From Neolewinella maritima (lineage in GTDB: Bacteria; Bacteroidota; Bacteroidia; Chitinophagales; Saprospiraceae), in contig NZ_CAKLPZ010000001.1 of the NCBI RefSeq assembly GCF_923081025.1, forward strand, positions 1,488,001-1,552,000: a stretch of DNA of 64,000 bases, given 5' to 3'. The position numbers and the translations under genes were made by a program. Within the stretch, counting starts at the first letter, position 1. Each line of letters opens with the position of its first letter. The notes under the pieces were generated by a model. It was given only the letters and a program-made list of their open reading frames with translations, was not told where the DNA came from and did no database searches. Positions 26,255-35,455 of the stretch are shown here, one piece after another.

Positions 26255-28150
26255 ATGCAGTTCCGCCCCGGCAGGGAAAGCGACTTCACCCACCTGGAAA
26301 CTTTTGTCTGGCAGGCCATCTTTCCCGCCTTCGACGTGCCCGGCCTCACCGAGGAGCAGCAGGCTGAGAACGACGCCATGGTAGCGCAGGCAACTACGCA
26401 GGTACTCACCGCCCTAGAGCAACCGGAGTACAGCGTGTTCACGGCCTGGGACGAGCGACGGCGATCATTAGCCGGCTACCTTATTCTCGAAGGAAACCCC
26501 GGAGAGTACTCTACCGTTACCCAACTCATCATACGCCGTAGTGAATGGGGCAAGGGGGTAGGGGAGGGCCTGCTCAAAGAGGCCCTTCAGGAAGTAGGAC
26601 CGTACCAGGGCATACAACTGGCTGTACGCGCCTACAATGCACGGGCCATCGCATTCTTTGCTAAGCATGATTTCACCGACACCGGAGAATCAGCGGGTGA
26701 CTACGCCATCGATCGCATCCTCATGATTCGTGAAGCAGTGGAAACACCAGCGGCTGCAGAGGCTACTTCCACGTATCAGGAACCCCCCGAATCACCAGTA
26801 GTGTCAGACTACACGTTTCCCACTGAAGCGGATGCCCCCTACCGCGACGAACTCCCCGACTATTCGCTGACCGTAGAGACTGACTCCCCCTTCGATCCCG
26901 CCGATTCCTTTCTCGACGACGAACAGCGGTCCACCCTCGAGGACTTCATCGCCAAAGCGAAGGCCCGGAAAGAGGAACAGGCTGCCGCCGGTACCGCGCA
27001 AAAAAAAAATCTAGTGACGACTGATCTATTCTCCACCCCGTCCGATGAATCAGCCACCGAACCCGAGCCGGATCAGCCGTCGGAGCGTCAGCCGGATATT
27101 CCCTTCGAGGTCGTAGGAGCCTATAACCCGCAGGAGGTGGACGCTAGCAGTGATCAGGCAGACGAAGTAACCGACGGGGCGCCTACCGAAGAAGCGAAAG
27201 ATTCGGAACCTGCCTTTGCCTTTGATTTCGCCTTCGCCGCCGCTCCGTCCTCCGCACCCGCGGCCCCGCCCGCTGAACCTTCGGTGCCGGAGCCGGTGTG
27301 CCTCAACTGTGGGACGGACCTGCCACCGGCCGCCCGCTTTTGCCCCAACTGTGGTACGGCGCTGCAGCAGGATGAGGTACTGGAGCTTCGGGAGATCGAA
27401 GAGCCCGCACCTGCCGCCCCGCCGCCGCCCGAAGCGGAGCTCACCATGGACGATGTACGGACCGCCTTCGAGGACCTGCTGGGCGATCGCCTGACGGCCT
27501 ACTTCGGTGCCGATAAACTGAGGGACTACCTGGCGGTGTATTGCGGGGATGAAAAATTTCGCCAGATTCGTGATGTCAGTTTGCGCAGTCTGACGCAATA
27601 CATGCAGCAGGAACCGGAGCGGCGTAGGGCCAACCGTCGACGCGACAGCGTGCTGGCCGGACTGGTGGAGTACTTTGTCGTAGAAACCAGTGCGGCGTTG
27701 CATTCCGGAGCCCTGCCGCAACGCCTGCTGCGCTACCAAAGTGTGGACTGGGCGCAGGTGGACCTGTTTCAACTCGTACTCGACTACCTCGATATGGACC
27801 AGGAGACCGAGACGGTGTATACCGACTTCGTGACCACCCCGCAGAAGGTGCTGCGTAACGCCACCCAGACCTACCTGCGGGCGGGACGGGATGAACGATT
27901 GTTATTTATCTGCGACCAGAGCTTGCTGGGTAATGGGAAACAAGGATTTGCCCTTACCGATAGCACGCTGTACTGGAAAAACGTGCTGCAACCGGCCGGT
28001 GCGGTGACCTACACGACCCTGGGAAATGTGGTACGGCAAGACGGCCATTTGCTCGTCGACGGGCAGTACTTCGATGCCGGCGCACGGCTCAACCTGCGGG
28101 TAGCGGTGCTGTTGGATAAGTTGCGCCACCTGAACCTGCGCGGTGAATAA
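26255..28150 (+). CDS. Multi-domain protein: GNAT acetyltransferase, disordered linker, zinc ribbon, uncharacterised C-terminal domain
   Basis: 631 residues in four parts. Residues 1-160 are a GNAT domain (acetyl-CoA loop around RRSEWGKGVGEGLL, then YNARAIAFFAKHDF). Residues 160-345 are acidic, Pro/Ser/Ala-rich and probably disordered. At about 348-370 a zinc ribbon has CLNCGTDLPP and FCPNCGTAL (two CxxC pairs). From about 395 to the end a domain I do not recognise begins with DDVRTAFEDLLGDRLTAYFG and ends in a beta-rich part (FALTDSTLYWKN, NVVRQDGHLLVDG). The start is ATG 26255, where the GNAT strand begins. It is divergent from pyrR. The fusion suggests a regulatory or sensor protein rather than a simple acetyltransferase; no function is claimed. 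Confidence 0.75.
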   Translation: MQFRPGRESDFTHLETFVWQAIFPAFDVPGLTEEQQAENDAMVAQATTQVLTALEQPEYSVFTAWDERRRSLAGYLILEGNPGEYSTVTQLIIRRSEWGKGVGEGLLKEALQEVGPYQGIQLAVRAYNARAIAFFAKHDFTDTGESAGDYAIDRILMIREAVETPAAAEATSTYQEPPESPVVSDYTFPTEADAPYRDELPDYSLTVETDSPFDPADSFLDDEQRSTLEDFIAKAKARKEEQAAAGTAQKKNLVTTDLFSTPSDESATEPEPDQPSERQPDIPFEVVGAYNPQEVDASSDQADEVTDGAPTEEAKDSEPAFAFDFAFAAAPSSAPAAPPAEPSVPEPVCLNCGTDLPPAARFCPNCGTALQQDEVLELREIEEPAPAAPPPPEAELTMDDVRTAFEDLLGDRLTAYFGADKLRDYLAVYCGDEKFRQIRDVSLRSLTQYMQQEPERRRANRRRDSVLAGLVEYFVVETSAALHSGALPQRLLRYQSVDWAQVDLFQLVLDYLDMDQETETVYTDFVTTPQKVLRNATQTYLRAGRDERLLFICDQSLLGNGKQGFALTDSTLYWKNVLQPAGAVTYTTLGNVVRQDGHLLVDGQYFDAGARLNLRVAVLLDKLRHLNLRGE

Positions 28151-28151
28151 C

Positions 28152-28159
28152 TACATTTG
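28152..28159 (+). promoter_or_regulatory. -7 promoter box TACATTTG for the PTPS-folE pair
   Basis: Exact TAnnTTTG match directly after the stop of the GNAT protein gene and 21 bp before the PTPS start at 28181. Confidence 0.5.
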
Positions 28160-28180
28160 CCCGCCTTACCCCACCACCCG

Positions 28181-28606
28181 ATGCACTACCTGACCCGCCG
28201 AGAGACGTTCAATGCTGCCCATAAGCTCGCTAATCCGGACTGGTCGGATGAGCGCAACAAGGAAGTGTTTGGCAAGTGTGCCAACCACAACTGGCACGGC
28301 CACAACTACGACCTGCGCATCACCGTCAGTGGTACCCCCGATCCGCTGACCGGCTTCGTGATGGACGCCAAGGTGCTATCGACCATCGTGAAACGGCAAG
28401 TGGTGGACCAGCTGGACCACTCAAACCTCAATCTGGATATTGACTGGTTCAAGGGCATTCAACCCACCACGGAAAACCTTACCCTGAAGATCTGGGAGCA
28501 CCTGGAGGCGGAGATCGCCGCCGCCGGCTCTACCCTTTACCGCGTCCGCCTTTACGAGACCGAAAACATCTACGCCGACTACTACGGACCGGCGGGAAGA
28601 AACTAA
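28181..28606 (+). CDS. 6-pyruvoyl-tetrahydropterin synthase/QueD family protein
   Basis: A 141-residue tunnel-fold enzyme. The zinc His residues are in FNAAHKL and NHNWHGHNYDL, with the catalytic Cys in GKCANHNWHGH; the Asp-His pair is in VVDQLDHSNLN and the substrate Glu in RLYETENIYADY. It acts on dihydroneopterin triphosphate to give carboxytetrahydropterin (queuosine route) or pyruvoyl-tetrahydropterin (biopterin route). Pairing with folE, 3 bp downstream, supplies its substrate; sequence alone does not decide the route. ATG 28181 is preferred over the in-frame upstream codon at 28157, which overlaps the -7 box. Confidence 0.9.
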   Translation: MHYLTRRETFNAAHKLANPDWSDERNKEVFGKCANHNWHGHNYDLRITVSGTPDPLTGFVMDAKVLSTIVKRQVVDQLDHSNLNLDIDWFKGIQPTTENLTLKIWEHLEAEIAAAGSTLYRVRLYETENIYADYYGPAGRN

Positions 28607-28609
28607 GCT

Positions 28610-29206
28610 ATGCCCTTTACCAACGCCGTTACGTACGACGAGACCACCACCGAGGTCCTCAGCGACCACTACGCCCAGATCATCGCCGGAGTCAACGAAG
28701 ACCCCCACCGCGAAGGCCTCCTCAAAACTCCCGTGCGCGCCGCCAAAGCCATGCAGTTCCTCACCCAGGGCTACGAATTGGACGCGGAGAATATCCTCCG
28801 CTCCGCCATGTTTGCCGAGGACTACTCCGAAATGGTCATCGTCAAGAATATCGAGCTGTACTCCCTCTGCGAGCACCACTTGCTGCCCTTCTTTGGCAAA
28901 GCGCACGTCGCCTATATCCCCGACGGCTATATCGTGGGACTGAGTAAGATCCCCCGGGTCATTGAAGTATTCAGTCGACGGCTCCAGGTGCAGGAACGGC
29001 TCACCGATCAAGTGCTGCAGGCCATCCACACCACCCTCAATCCGCTCGGCGTAGCCGTAGTCATCGAGGCCCAGCATATGTGCATGATGATGCGCGGCGT
29101 GCAGAAGCAGAGCAGCGTCACCACCACCTCGGCCTTCACCGGAGCATTCAAGGCCGAACGCACGCGGAATGAATTCTTGAAGCTGATCACGAGTGACCTG
29201 GGGTAG
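28610..29206 (+). CDS. folE: GTP cyclohydrolase I
   Basis: A 198-residue zinc enzyme that converts GTP to 7,8-dihydroneopterin triphosphate for folate, queuosine or biopterin. The diagnostic blocks are [20 protein letters not shown] (Zn Cys and His), [23 protein letters not shown] and [16 protein letters not shown] (second Zn Cys). Full length. It is cotranscribed with the PTPS gene and converges on aspartokinase, with 6 bp between the stops. Confidence 0.95.
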   Translation: MPFTNAVTYDETTTEVLSDHYAQIIAGVNEDPHREGLLKTPVRAAKAMQFLTQGYELDAENILRSAMFAEDYSEMVIVKNIELYSLCEHHLLPFFGKAHVAYIPDGYIVGLSKIPRVIEVFSRRLQVQERLTDQVLQAIHTTLNPLGVAVVIEAQHMCMMMRGVQKQSSVTTTSAFTGAFKAERTRNEFLKLITSDLG

Positions 29207-29212
29207 TACTAA

Positions 29213-30514
29213 CTACCCGTCCTTGCGACGCATCACCGGTACGTCCTTTACCACCATTTGGAGGGTGAGGGGTAGGCGTCCTTCCAGGAGATTGACCTTG
29301 CCCCGACGCATGCTTTCTACTACTTCCGGGGTGTAGTGGCGCACGGTGATAAGTTCCAGGTTACGGTCTACGGTGGTTTTGAACTGATCGTCGACCAGGG
29401 TACAGAAGCGTTGTACGCGGTCGTCGATGTCGTTGACCACTACGTTGAAGCTGATGGCGGTATTTTGCATCATATTGACCTGCAGGCGGGTCGTGGTGAT
29501 GTGCTCGAAGAGCTCCTTGATGTGGTGCTCGGCTACGAAGCTGAAGTCGCGCGTACTGATGTTGATGAGGGCCTGTTCGCGCTCTACGGCAACCATGGGG
29601 GGATAGGCATCGCCGGCGTCGTCGGTGACGAAGGTGCCTTCCAGTTCCGGCTCCAGGAAGGAGCGTACGTAGAGCGGGATGCTCTTATTCTGTAGCGGCT
29701 TGATGGTTTTAGGGTGGATCACTTTAGCCCCGTAATAGGTCATCTCGATGGCCTCCCGGTAGCTCATGCGGTCGATCTTGCTGACGTTCTCGAAGATGCG
29801 CGGGTCGGCCGTCAGTACACCGGGTACATCCTTCCAGATGCTCATGGCTTCAGCATCCAGGCAGTAGCTGAAGATGGCGGCCGAGTAGTCGGAACCCTCG
29901 CGACCCAGCGTGGTGGTGTAGTTCTCGCTAGTATTGCCGATGAAGCCCTGGGTGACGACGAACTTGGTCTGCTGCAGCAGGGGGGGAAGGAGGCGTTCGG
30001 CGCGCTCGGTGGTCTCGGGCCAGCGGACCCAGCCCTCGCGGAAGGTATTGTCGGTCTGGATCACGTCGCGGGCATCCAGCCAGCTACTGGGTAGCCCGAT
30101 GCGGGTGAGGTAGCTGGCTACGATGTGACTGCTGAGCAGTTCGCCCAGGGAGACGATCTGATCGTAGTCGAAGTCGTACTCCGCGTTGGGGCTTTCTTCG
30201 AGGGCCCACTCGACGGACACGAACAGGTCGTTAACCGCTACGGTAAGCTCCTCCGGCACCTCCTGAAACAGCGCGTCGATGATTGCGGTAGCCTCTCCGT
30301 GAATGCGGTCTAGCTTGCCGCGAGCTTCTTCCGGCCGGCCGTGCCAGTAAGCGTGGGCCACATCTTCCAGCGCATTGGTGGTCTTCCCCATGGCGGAGAC
30401 GACGATGACCAGTGGCTGCTGGGCGAAGGTCTTCAGGATGTTACCGACGTGGCGGATGGCGGGGGCATCCTTCAGGGAGGCGCCACCGAATTTGAATACA
30501 TTGACGTGTTGCAT
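29213..30514 (-). CDS. lysC: Aspartokinase
   Basis: A 433-residue monofunctional kinase that makes aspartyl phosphate for Lys, Met and Thr. The substrate motif is VFKFGGASLKD, with the nucleotide block at VVSAMGKTTN and the Asp site TTLGREGSDYSA. The C-terminal ACT region begins about residue 310 (ALINISTRDFSFVAEHHI), where Lys or Thr would bind. It is not fused to homoserine dehydrogenase. ATG 30514 is preferred because a -7 box lies just upstream; the frame is open further, but that region is upstream control DNA. Confidence 0.92.
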   Translation of the reverse strand: MQHVNVFKFGGASLKDAPAIRHVGNILKTFAQQPLVIVVSAMGKTTNALEDVAHAYWHGRPEEARGKLDRIHGEATAIIDALFQEVPEELTVAVNDLFVSVEWALEESPNAEYDFDYDQIVSLGELLSSHIVASYLTRIGLPSSWLDARDVIQTDNTFREGWVRWPETTERAERLLPPLLQQTKFVVTQGFIGNTSENYTTTLGREGSDYSAAIFSYCLDAEAMSIWKDVPGVLTADPRIFENVSKIDRMSYREAIEMTYYGAKVIHPKTIKPLQNKSIPLYVRSFLEPELEGTFVTDDAGDAYPPMVAVEREQALINISTRDFSFVAEHHIKELFEHITTTRLQVNMMQNTAISFNVVVNDIDDRVQRFCTLVDDQFKTTVDRNLELITVRHYTPEVVESMRRGKVNLLEGRLPLTLQMVVKDVPVMRRKDG

Positions 30515-30521
30515 AAGCGCG

Positions 30522-30529
30522 CAAATATA
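30522..30529 (-). promoter_or_regulatory. -7 promoter box TATATTTG (minus strand) for aspartokinase
   Basis: CAAATATA on the plus strand. Exact TAnnTTTG match, only 7 bp before the aspartokinase ATG, which implies a nearly leaderless mRNA. Confidence 0.5.
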
Positions 30530-30588
30530 AAGCGGGCGGGGCCGCGGGTGCAGACAGTTGACAGTTTGCGAAATTTCGCTAGCGATCC

Positions 30589-30619
30589 TTTGTGGGGCCA
30601 CCCCGCCCCGTTACCTTTA
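30589..30619 (+). promoter_or_regulatory. Bacteroidota-type promoter of the Fe-S oxidoreductase pair
   Basis: TTTG (30589-30592), 19 bp, then TACCTTTA (30612-30619). The spacing is ideal and five of the six defined -7 bases match. The start codon at 30624 is only 4 bp further, so the transcript would be leaderless or start within the first codons. Confidence 0.6.
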
Positions 30620-30623
30620 CTGC

Positions 30624-31973
30624 ATGCTACAGTCGATCGTTTTTGCGGTAGTGGCCCTGCTGGCGCTGGGGTTCGCCTACTTCCAGTTCAGTAAAGTGCG
30701 CGCCAATATTTTGCTGGGTAAGGACGAGGCCGTGACCGGGCCGGCCACTGCGCGCTGGAAGAATATGTTGCTAGTAGCCTTCGGACAGAAAAAGATGTTC
30801 AAGCGGCTCATTCCGGCCGTGCTGCACCTGATGCTGTACGTGGCCTTCGTGTTTACGCAGATCGAGTTGATCGAAATCTTCATCGATGGCATCTTCGGGG
30901 TGCACCGCTGGTTTCTGGGGCCACTGGGCGGCATGTACAATGGGATCATCAGTGCGATCGAGTTACTGAGTATACTAGCCTTCGTGGCTACGGTGATCTT
31001 CCTGGTGCGGCGTAACGTGCTGTTCATTCCCCGCTTCCATAAGCCGGAAATGCAGGGCTGGCCTAAACTGGACGCTAACCTCATCCTGGTATTCGAACTG
31101 ATCCTGCTGGCCTGCATCTTTACGATGAACGGTACGGATGTCGTTCTGCAGGACCTAGACCCCGATCACTACCGCGCTACGAACTTCGCGGTGAGCGGCT
31201 TTCTCGGTCCCGTGCTTTTCGGCGGCATGGATGCCTCGACCCTCCATATCCTGGAGCGTGTAGGCTGGTGGGGGCACATCACTATGGTGTTCGTCTTTTT
31301 AAACTACCTGCCCAAATCCAAGCACCTCCACATTTTACTGGCATTCCCCAATACCTACTTTGCTCGCCTCAAGCCCCGCGGTGAGATGCTTAATATGCCG
31401 GAGGTAATGAACGAGGTGAAGTCCATGATGGGCCTCGGTGACCCCAATGCCCCGGAACCCGATATGAACGCACCGCTGCCTGAGTTCGGCGCCGACGATG
31501 TGACGGAGATGAGTTGGATCGACATTCTCGGCGCTTACTCCTGCACCGAATGTGGGCGGTGTACCTCTGTATGTCCCGCCAATATCACGGGCAAGAAGCT
31601 CAGCCCCCGCAAGATCGTCATGAACGTGCGCGATCGGGCCGAAGAGATCGGGAATAAGATCCGCTCCGGCAATACCGAGTACGCACCGAATAATGAAGGT
31701 GTACTCAGCGTAGACAACTTCGATGACGGCCGCAACCTCTGGGACTATATCACACGGGAAGAGATCCACGCCTGTACGACTTGCAATGCCTGTGTGGAAG
31801 CCTGCCCCATTCTGATCAATCCCCTGGAAATGATCAACAAACTGCGGCGGCACGAAATCCTCACCGAAGCCAAGGGGCCAAGCGATTGGATGCCACTATT
31901 CAATAGCATCGAAAACCAGCAGCGCGCCTGGAGCGTCTCGAATTCACGTACCGCCTGGATCGAGCAAGATTAA
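30624..31973 (+). CDS. Membrane-anchored heterodisulfide-reductase-like Fe-S oxidoreductase
   Basis: 449 residues. The N-terminal third has five to six hydrophobic helices (YFQFSKV, LHLMLYVAFVFTQIELIEIF, IELLSILAFVATVIFLV). The C-terminal part has two [4Fe-4S] ferredoxin motifs: CTECGRCTSVCP (about residue 305) and CTTCNACVEACP (about residue 385). This matches the HdrC/NarI-like subunit that passes electrons between quinone and a soluble CCG-domain partner. The partner is encoded 75 bp downstream. Similar pairs in Bacteroidota are proposed to link electron-transfer flavoprotein or lactate/acyl-CoA oxidation to the respiratory chain; which donor is used here is unknown. Confidence 0.82.
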   Translation: MLQSIVFAVVALLALGFAYFQFSKVRANILLGKDEAVTGPATARWKNMLLVAFGQKKMFKRLIPAVLHLMLYVAFVFTQIELIEIFIDGIFGVHRWFLGPLGGMYNGIISAIELLSILAFVATVIFLVRRNVLFIPRFHKPEMQGWPKLDANLILVFELILLACIFTMNGTDVVLQDLDPDHYRATNFAVSGFLGPVLFGGMDASTLHILERVGWWGHITMVFVFLNYLPKSKHLHILLAFPNTYFARLKPRGEMLNMPEVMNEVKSMMGLGDPNAPEPDMNAPLPEFGADDVTEMSWIDILGAYSCTECGRCTSVCPANITGKKLSPRKIVMNVRDRAEEIGNKIRSGNTEYAPNNEGVLSVDNFDDGRNLWDYITREEIHACTTCNACVEACPILINPLEMINKLRRHEILTEAKGPSDWMPLFNSIENQQRAWSVSNSRTAWIEQD

Positions 31974-32048
31974 ACGCTGCACGTAAGTGCGTTAAGACTA
32001 CCCAATAGGAGCTTTAGTGCATTGTGATATACCCGGAAGACTAATACC

Positions 32049-32831
32049 ATGACCGTAAAGACCATGGCGGAATTTGCCGCCGAAGACAAGACCCCCGAGA
32101 TCCTTTTCTGGGTAGGCTGCGCCGGCTCCTTCGACGACCGTGCGCAGAAGGTGACGCGTGCATTTGCCGAGATCCTTAACGCAGCGGGTATCGAGTTTGC
32201 TATCCTGGGCGATGAGGAGGCCTGCACCGGCGACCCCGCCCGACGTGCCGGCAATGAGTTCTTGTTCCAGATGGTGGCCTTACAGAACATCGAGACGCTG
32301 AATATGTACGGCGTCAAGAAGATGGTGACGGCCTGTCCACACTGCTTCAACACGATCAAGAACGAGTATCCGGCGCTGGGGGGGCACTACGATATCGTGC
32401 ACCATACCCAACTGCTGCAGCAACTCATCGACGACGGCCGGATCAAGATGACCGAGGGTGGCAGCTTCAAGGGGAAGCGCATCACCTACCACGACAGTTG
32501 CTATCTGGGTCGGGCCAACGGGATATATGAAGCCCCCCGTCAGGTACTTGAATCGATCGACGGTCAGCTGGTAGAAATGAAGCGCAGCCGGCAGAACGGA
32601 CTCTGTTGTGGCGCGGGTGGAGCACAGATGTGGAAGGAAGACGAGCCGGGCGAAAAGCGCATCAATACCGAGCGTACGGATGAGGCACTGAGCCTGAACG
32701 CCGATGTCATCGCCGTTAACTGCCCCTTCTGCCTTACGATGATGACCGATGGTGTCACTAGCCGGGAGAAGCAGGAAGAGGTCATGGTGTACGATCTGAG
32801 CGAATTGATCGTACGTCAGCTAGCGCACTAG
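32049..32831 (+). CDS. CCG-domain (heterodisulfide reductase subunit B-like) Fe-S protein
   Basis: 260 residues with two cysteine-rich CCG domains: FWVGCAGSFDD, EEACTGDPARR and ACPHCFNTIKNEYP in the first half, then YHDSCYLGRANG, GLCCGAGGAQMW and NCPFCLTMM in the second. Such domains bind noncubane Fe-S clusters or zinc. It should form a complex with the membrane subunit encoded just upstream. Its end overlaps the convergent surface-protein gene by 12 bp. Confidence 0.85.
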   Translation: MTVKTMAEFAAEDKTPEILFWVGCAGSFDDRAQKVTRAFAEILNAAGIEFAILGDEEACTGDPARRAGNEFLFQMVALQNIETLNMYGVKKMVTACPHCFNTIKNEYPALGGHYDIVHHTQLLQQLIDDGRIKMTEGGSFKGKRITYHDSCYLGRANGIYEAPRQVLESIDGQLVEMKRSRQNGLCCGAGGAQMWKEDEPGEKRINTERTDEALSLNADVIAVNCPFCLTMMTDGVTSREKQEEVMVYDLSELIVRQLAH

Positions 32832-35327
32832 CGTTACCGTACCCGAACGGGTAGTACGCTGCCCGTCCAGCAAGCGCAGCGTCATCGTATATAGGTATAC
32901 CCCCGCAGGCGCGTCCCCGCCCGTCCACGGTCGTCCGTTTGCCGGATCGAAAGCCCACAACTCGCTTCCCCAACGGTCAAAAACCCGCCAGCTGTCAACG
33001 CCCGCTACCTGCGGACCCAAGCCAGGTATCCAGCTATCGTTCTGCCCATCGCCGTTCGGGCTGAAGGCAGTAGGAATAAATACGCGCGGTGCGCCGCGTA
33101 GCACCTCCACCACTAAACTATCGGTGGCAATGCAGCCATCCAGGTTCGTGATCTGCAGGCTGATCACCGTATCTCGGAACAGTCTGGCCACCGGTGCGGG
33201 GCAGGTCGTACAACTCAGCCGCTCCGCCGGATCCCATAGGTAGCTTCCGACTGGAGTAGAACCGATAGGCTGAGCGGTGTAGGCCACAGCTGCGCCGACT
33301 TCGACCCGCTGCGGTCCCACGATACGTACGTCAACCGTATCGGCAGCGGGCACGACGAGCTCGCGGAATACTTCGCAGCCCGCTAGCGTACGTACGATCA
33401 GTCCATAATTACCAGCTGCCAGATTTGTGAGGCTGTCGGGGGTGAAGGTCGAATCTCTAAGCAACTTCAGCGACCCACTGCCGGCGGGAAGTAGCCGTAC
33501 GCTCCCCGTACGCGTGCCGAAGCAGGACGGGGGTAAAATATCTAGCGAGAAGGTCTGCTCGACGGAATCGACAACGACCGGTAGCACGGTCGGCGAGCAG
33601 GCTAGCGAATCGGTGATGGTAACTGAATACGAACCAGGGGAAAGCACCGGCTCGCTACCCGTAATGGACGCATCGGACCAGACGTAGGTGTAGGGCGGCA
33701 CTCCGCCGGTCACTTCAACGCGGATTTCCGCAGTAGGCAATCCGCAACTCTGTACCTGACGGTAGCTGGCTACTGGACCACTTTGAAGCAGTAATTCGGT
33801 AGCGGTGATCGAATCACATTCCAGGGTATCGGAGACCAGTGTGTCGCGATAGATCCCCGGGCGACTGCGCCACACGCCGTATAGCCGAACGGAGTCGCCC
33901 GCACAAATGGACTGGGTAGTAAAGGACTGGCGCTCGCAGTTGTCGCAGGGAATGTCACAATCATCCGTAACGGCAAGCGCCAACGAAGAAGATAATCTCA
34001 GTGGTAGTCCTATGTTAGTTACTGCCAATGAGGATCTGCGAAGTATAGCGGGTTGCCATACGGAAACCGGGTCACTGATGGCCACGTCAAGATCGCCCAC
34101 CGTGACGCATTTGCTAAGCGAGGCTCCGTCCGGCGTCAATTGCAAGACCAGTCCCTCGTGGCTGCGCTGTCCGTTGAAGGTGTAGGTCGCGGCAACCGCA
34201 ATACCGGAAGGGCGGGGCAGCAATTGCTGGTTGGCCCGGGGATATAGCAGTACCCGACCGGGAAACAGGTAGGATTTAGCCCAGCGTACCCTGGCCTGTA
34301 GGTCCGTATGAATCAGGAATATGTTACGGGCACGCCCGAAGGCGTAGCCGTATATGAGCAGACCGTCCTGGTGGGGCTCCAGTTCGATACCTACTTCACC
34401 ATCGTAGTCCTGTACGTCGAGTCGTTTGGTCCAGAGCACGTTGAGCTCCAGATCGAAGGCAGACAGGAAGGGTGCGGTGCCGATGGAGCCGGTCAGGGTA
34501 TCCAGATCGGCCCACTGCAGTACGTATATGGTCTGATCGATCACCTCCACATCGTAGCCGAAAACGCGTGCATTTCGTCCGGTCGCCGCAAAGCCCGTGA
34601 CGGACTGCGACAGGTCACCGGCTTCGCCCATCCGGGAGACTACGGTGCGTACACTTCCGGCGCCGCCGCCGCGCACGGCCTGCCCGGTCACGACCAGTCC
34701 GCCGCCGGGGTGGGGGACGGCATCGAACAGCCGTTCGTCGCCATCAAGATCGAGAAGGGCCGCCGGCCCTAGGGGTTCACCGGTCCGCCGGTCGAGATGC
34801 TGTTGGTAGCCACGTAAAAACTCCGGTGCCCGTTCACCCAGGCGCGCACCGGTCACCAGGTAGTCTCCGCGGGCGTCCAGCAGCAGCGTATTGGGATCGC
34901 TGGAGAAGGTGGCTTCGCGCAGATAGAGTAGCTGACCGGCCCGCGGGTCGTAGCGAAACAGATAGGCAAACTGCTCGCCGGACCGGAATACACTTCCTAC
35001 ACCCGCGATCATGCCATCCGGATCGACCAATAGTGCATTGAGCGTAGACAGTTCGGTACTCTCGCTGCCCGTGGGAAAGGATACTTCCCATACGCGCGCC
35101 CCGCTGGGGTCTCGGCGGGAGAGGTACACGTCGCCGCCGATCATACCACCGGCTAGCATACTGCCGGATGCGGAACCCTGCCGGTAGTCGATCAGGCAGG
35201 TCATACGTACGTCCTGACCCGCTGGATCGGCGTGCAACTGGGCGTAGCTCGGTCCAGTGCACTGCGGCTCCTGCGCATAGCTCAGAAGGGGTAGCAGCAG
35301 TAAAAGTAGACGAAGTACGTAAGTCAT
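32820..35327 (-). CDS. Large secreted surface protein with gliding-motility-type C-terminal domain
   Basis: 835 residues. Signal peptide of about 18 residues (LLLLLLPLLSYAQ). Residues 25-440 are beta-rich and repeat-like, with no family I can name. After a Cys-rich segment (CDIPCDNCERQ), two or three Ig/SprB-like repeats follow, such as GGVPPYTYVWSDAS with a SYSVTITDS partner. The last 85 residues have TAFSPNGDGQND, RVFDRWGSELW and GVYLYTM, the C-terminal domain of gliding-motility-associated proteins (type B type IX sorting). It is likely an adhesin or surface-layer protein. ATG 35327 begins the signal peptide. Confidence 0.85.
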   Translation of the reverse strand: MTYVLRLLLLLLPLLSYAQEPQCTGPSYAQLHADPAGQDVRMTCLIDYRQGSASGSMLAGGMIGGDVYLSRRDPSGARVWEVSFPTGSESTELSTLNALLVDPDGMIAGVGSVFRSGEQFAYLFRYDPRAGQLLYLREATFSSDPNTLLLDARGDYLVTGARLGERAPEFLRGYQQHLDRRTGEPLGPAALLDLDGDERLFDAVPHPGGGLVVTGQAVRGGGAGSVRTVVSRMGEAGDLSQSVTGFAATGRNARVFGYDVEVIDQTIYVLQWADLDTLTGSIGTAPFLSAFDLELNVLWTKRLDVQDYDGEVGIELEPHQDGLLIYGYAFGRARNIFLIHTDLQARVRWAKSYLFPGRVLLYPRANQQLLPRPSGIAVAATYTFNGQRSHEGLVLQLTPDGASLSKCVTVGDLDVAISDPVSVWQPAILRRSSLAVTNIGLPLRLSSSLALAVTDDCDIPCDNCERQSFTTQSICAGDSVRLYGVWRSRPGIYRDTLVSDTLECDSITATELLLQSGPVASYRQVQSCGLPTAEIRVEVTGGVPPYTYVWSDASITGSEPVLSPGSYSVTITDSLACSPTVLPVVVDSVEQTFSLDILPPSCFGTRTGSVRLLPAGSGSLKLLRDSTFTPDSLTNLAAGNYGLIVRTLAGCEVFRELVVPAADTVDVRIVGPQRVEVGAAVAYTAQPIGSTPVGSYLWDPAERLSCTTCPAPVARLFRDTVISLQITNLDGCIATDSLVVEVLRGAPRVFIPTAFSPNGDGQNDSWIPGLGPQVAGVDSWRVFDRWGSELWAFDPANGRPWTGGDAPAGVYLYTMTLRLLDGQRTTRSGTVTLVR

Positions 35328-35399
35328 AGCGTGACTCCTCAAGGTAAGCCGCCGCCGGATAGAAGCTTGGAATACGCCGGGACTTGGTCCGCTACCAGC

Positions 35400-35438
35400 A
35401 AAAAAAAACCGGCCACTGAAGTGCTTCAGTGGCCGGTT
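35400..35438 (-). terminator. Strong rho-independent terminator after typA (minus strand)
   Basis: Arms 35407-35421 and 35424-35438 are perfect 15-bp reverse complements. On the minus strand the stem is followed by a run of T (complement of A at 35400-35408). It lies 17 bp beyond the typA stop and stops transcription before the surface-protein gene. Confidence 0.92.
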
Positions 35439-35455
35439 CGTTCGGAGGTCTATAC

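Noticed and set aside
35407-35438. Terminator for the plus strand at the same palindrome
   Set aside because: No T-run follows on the plus strand; the poly-T is only on the minus-strand side.
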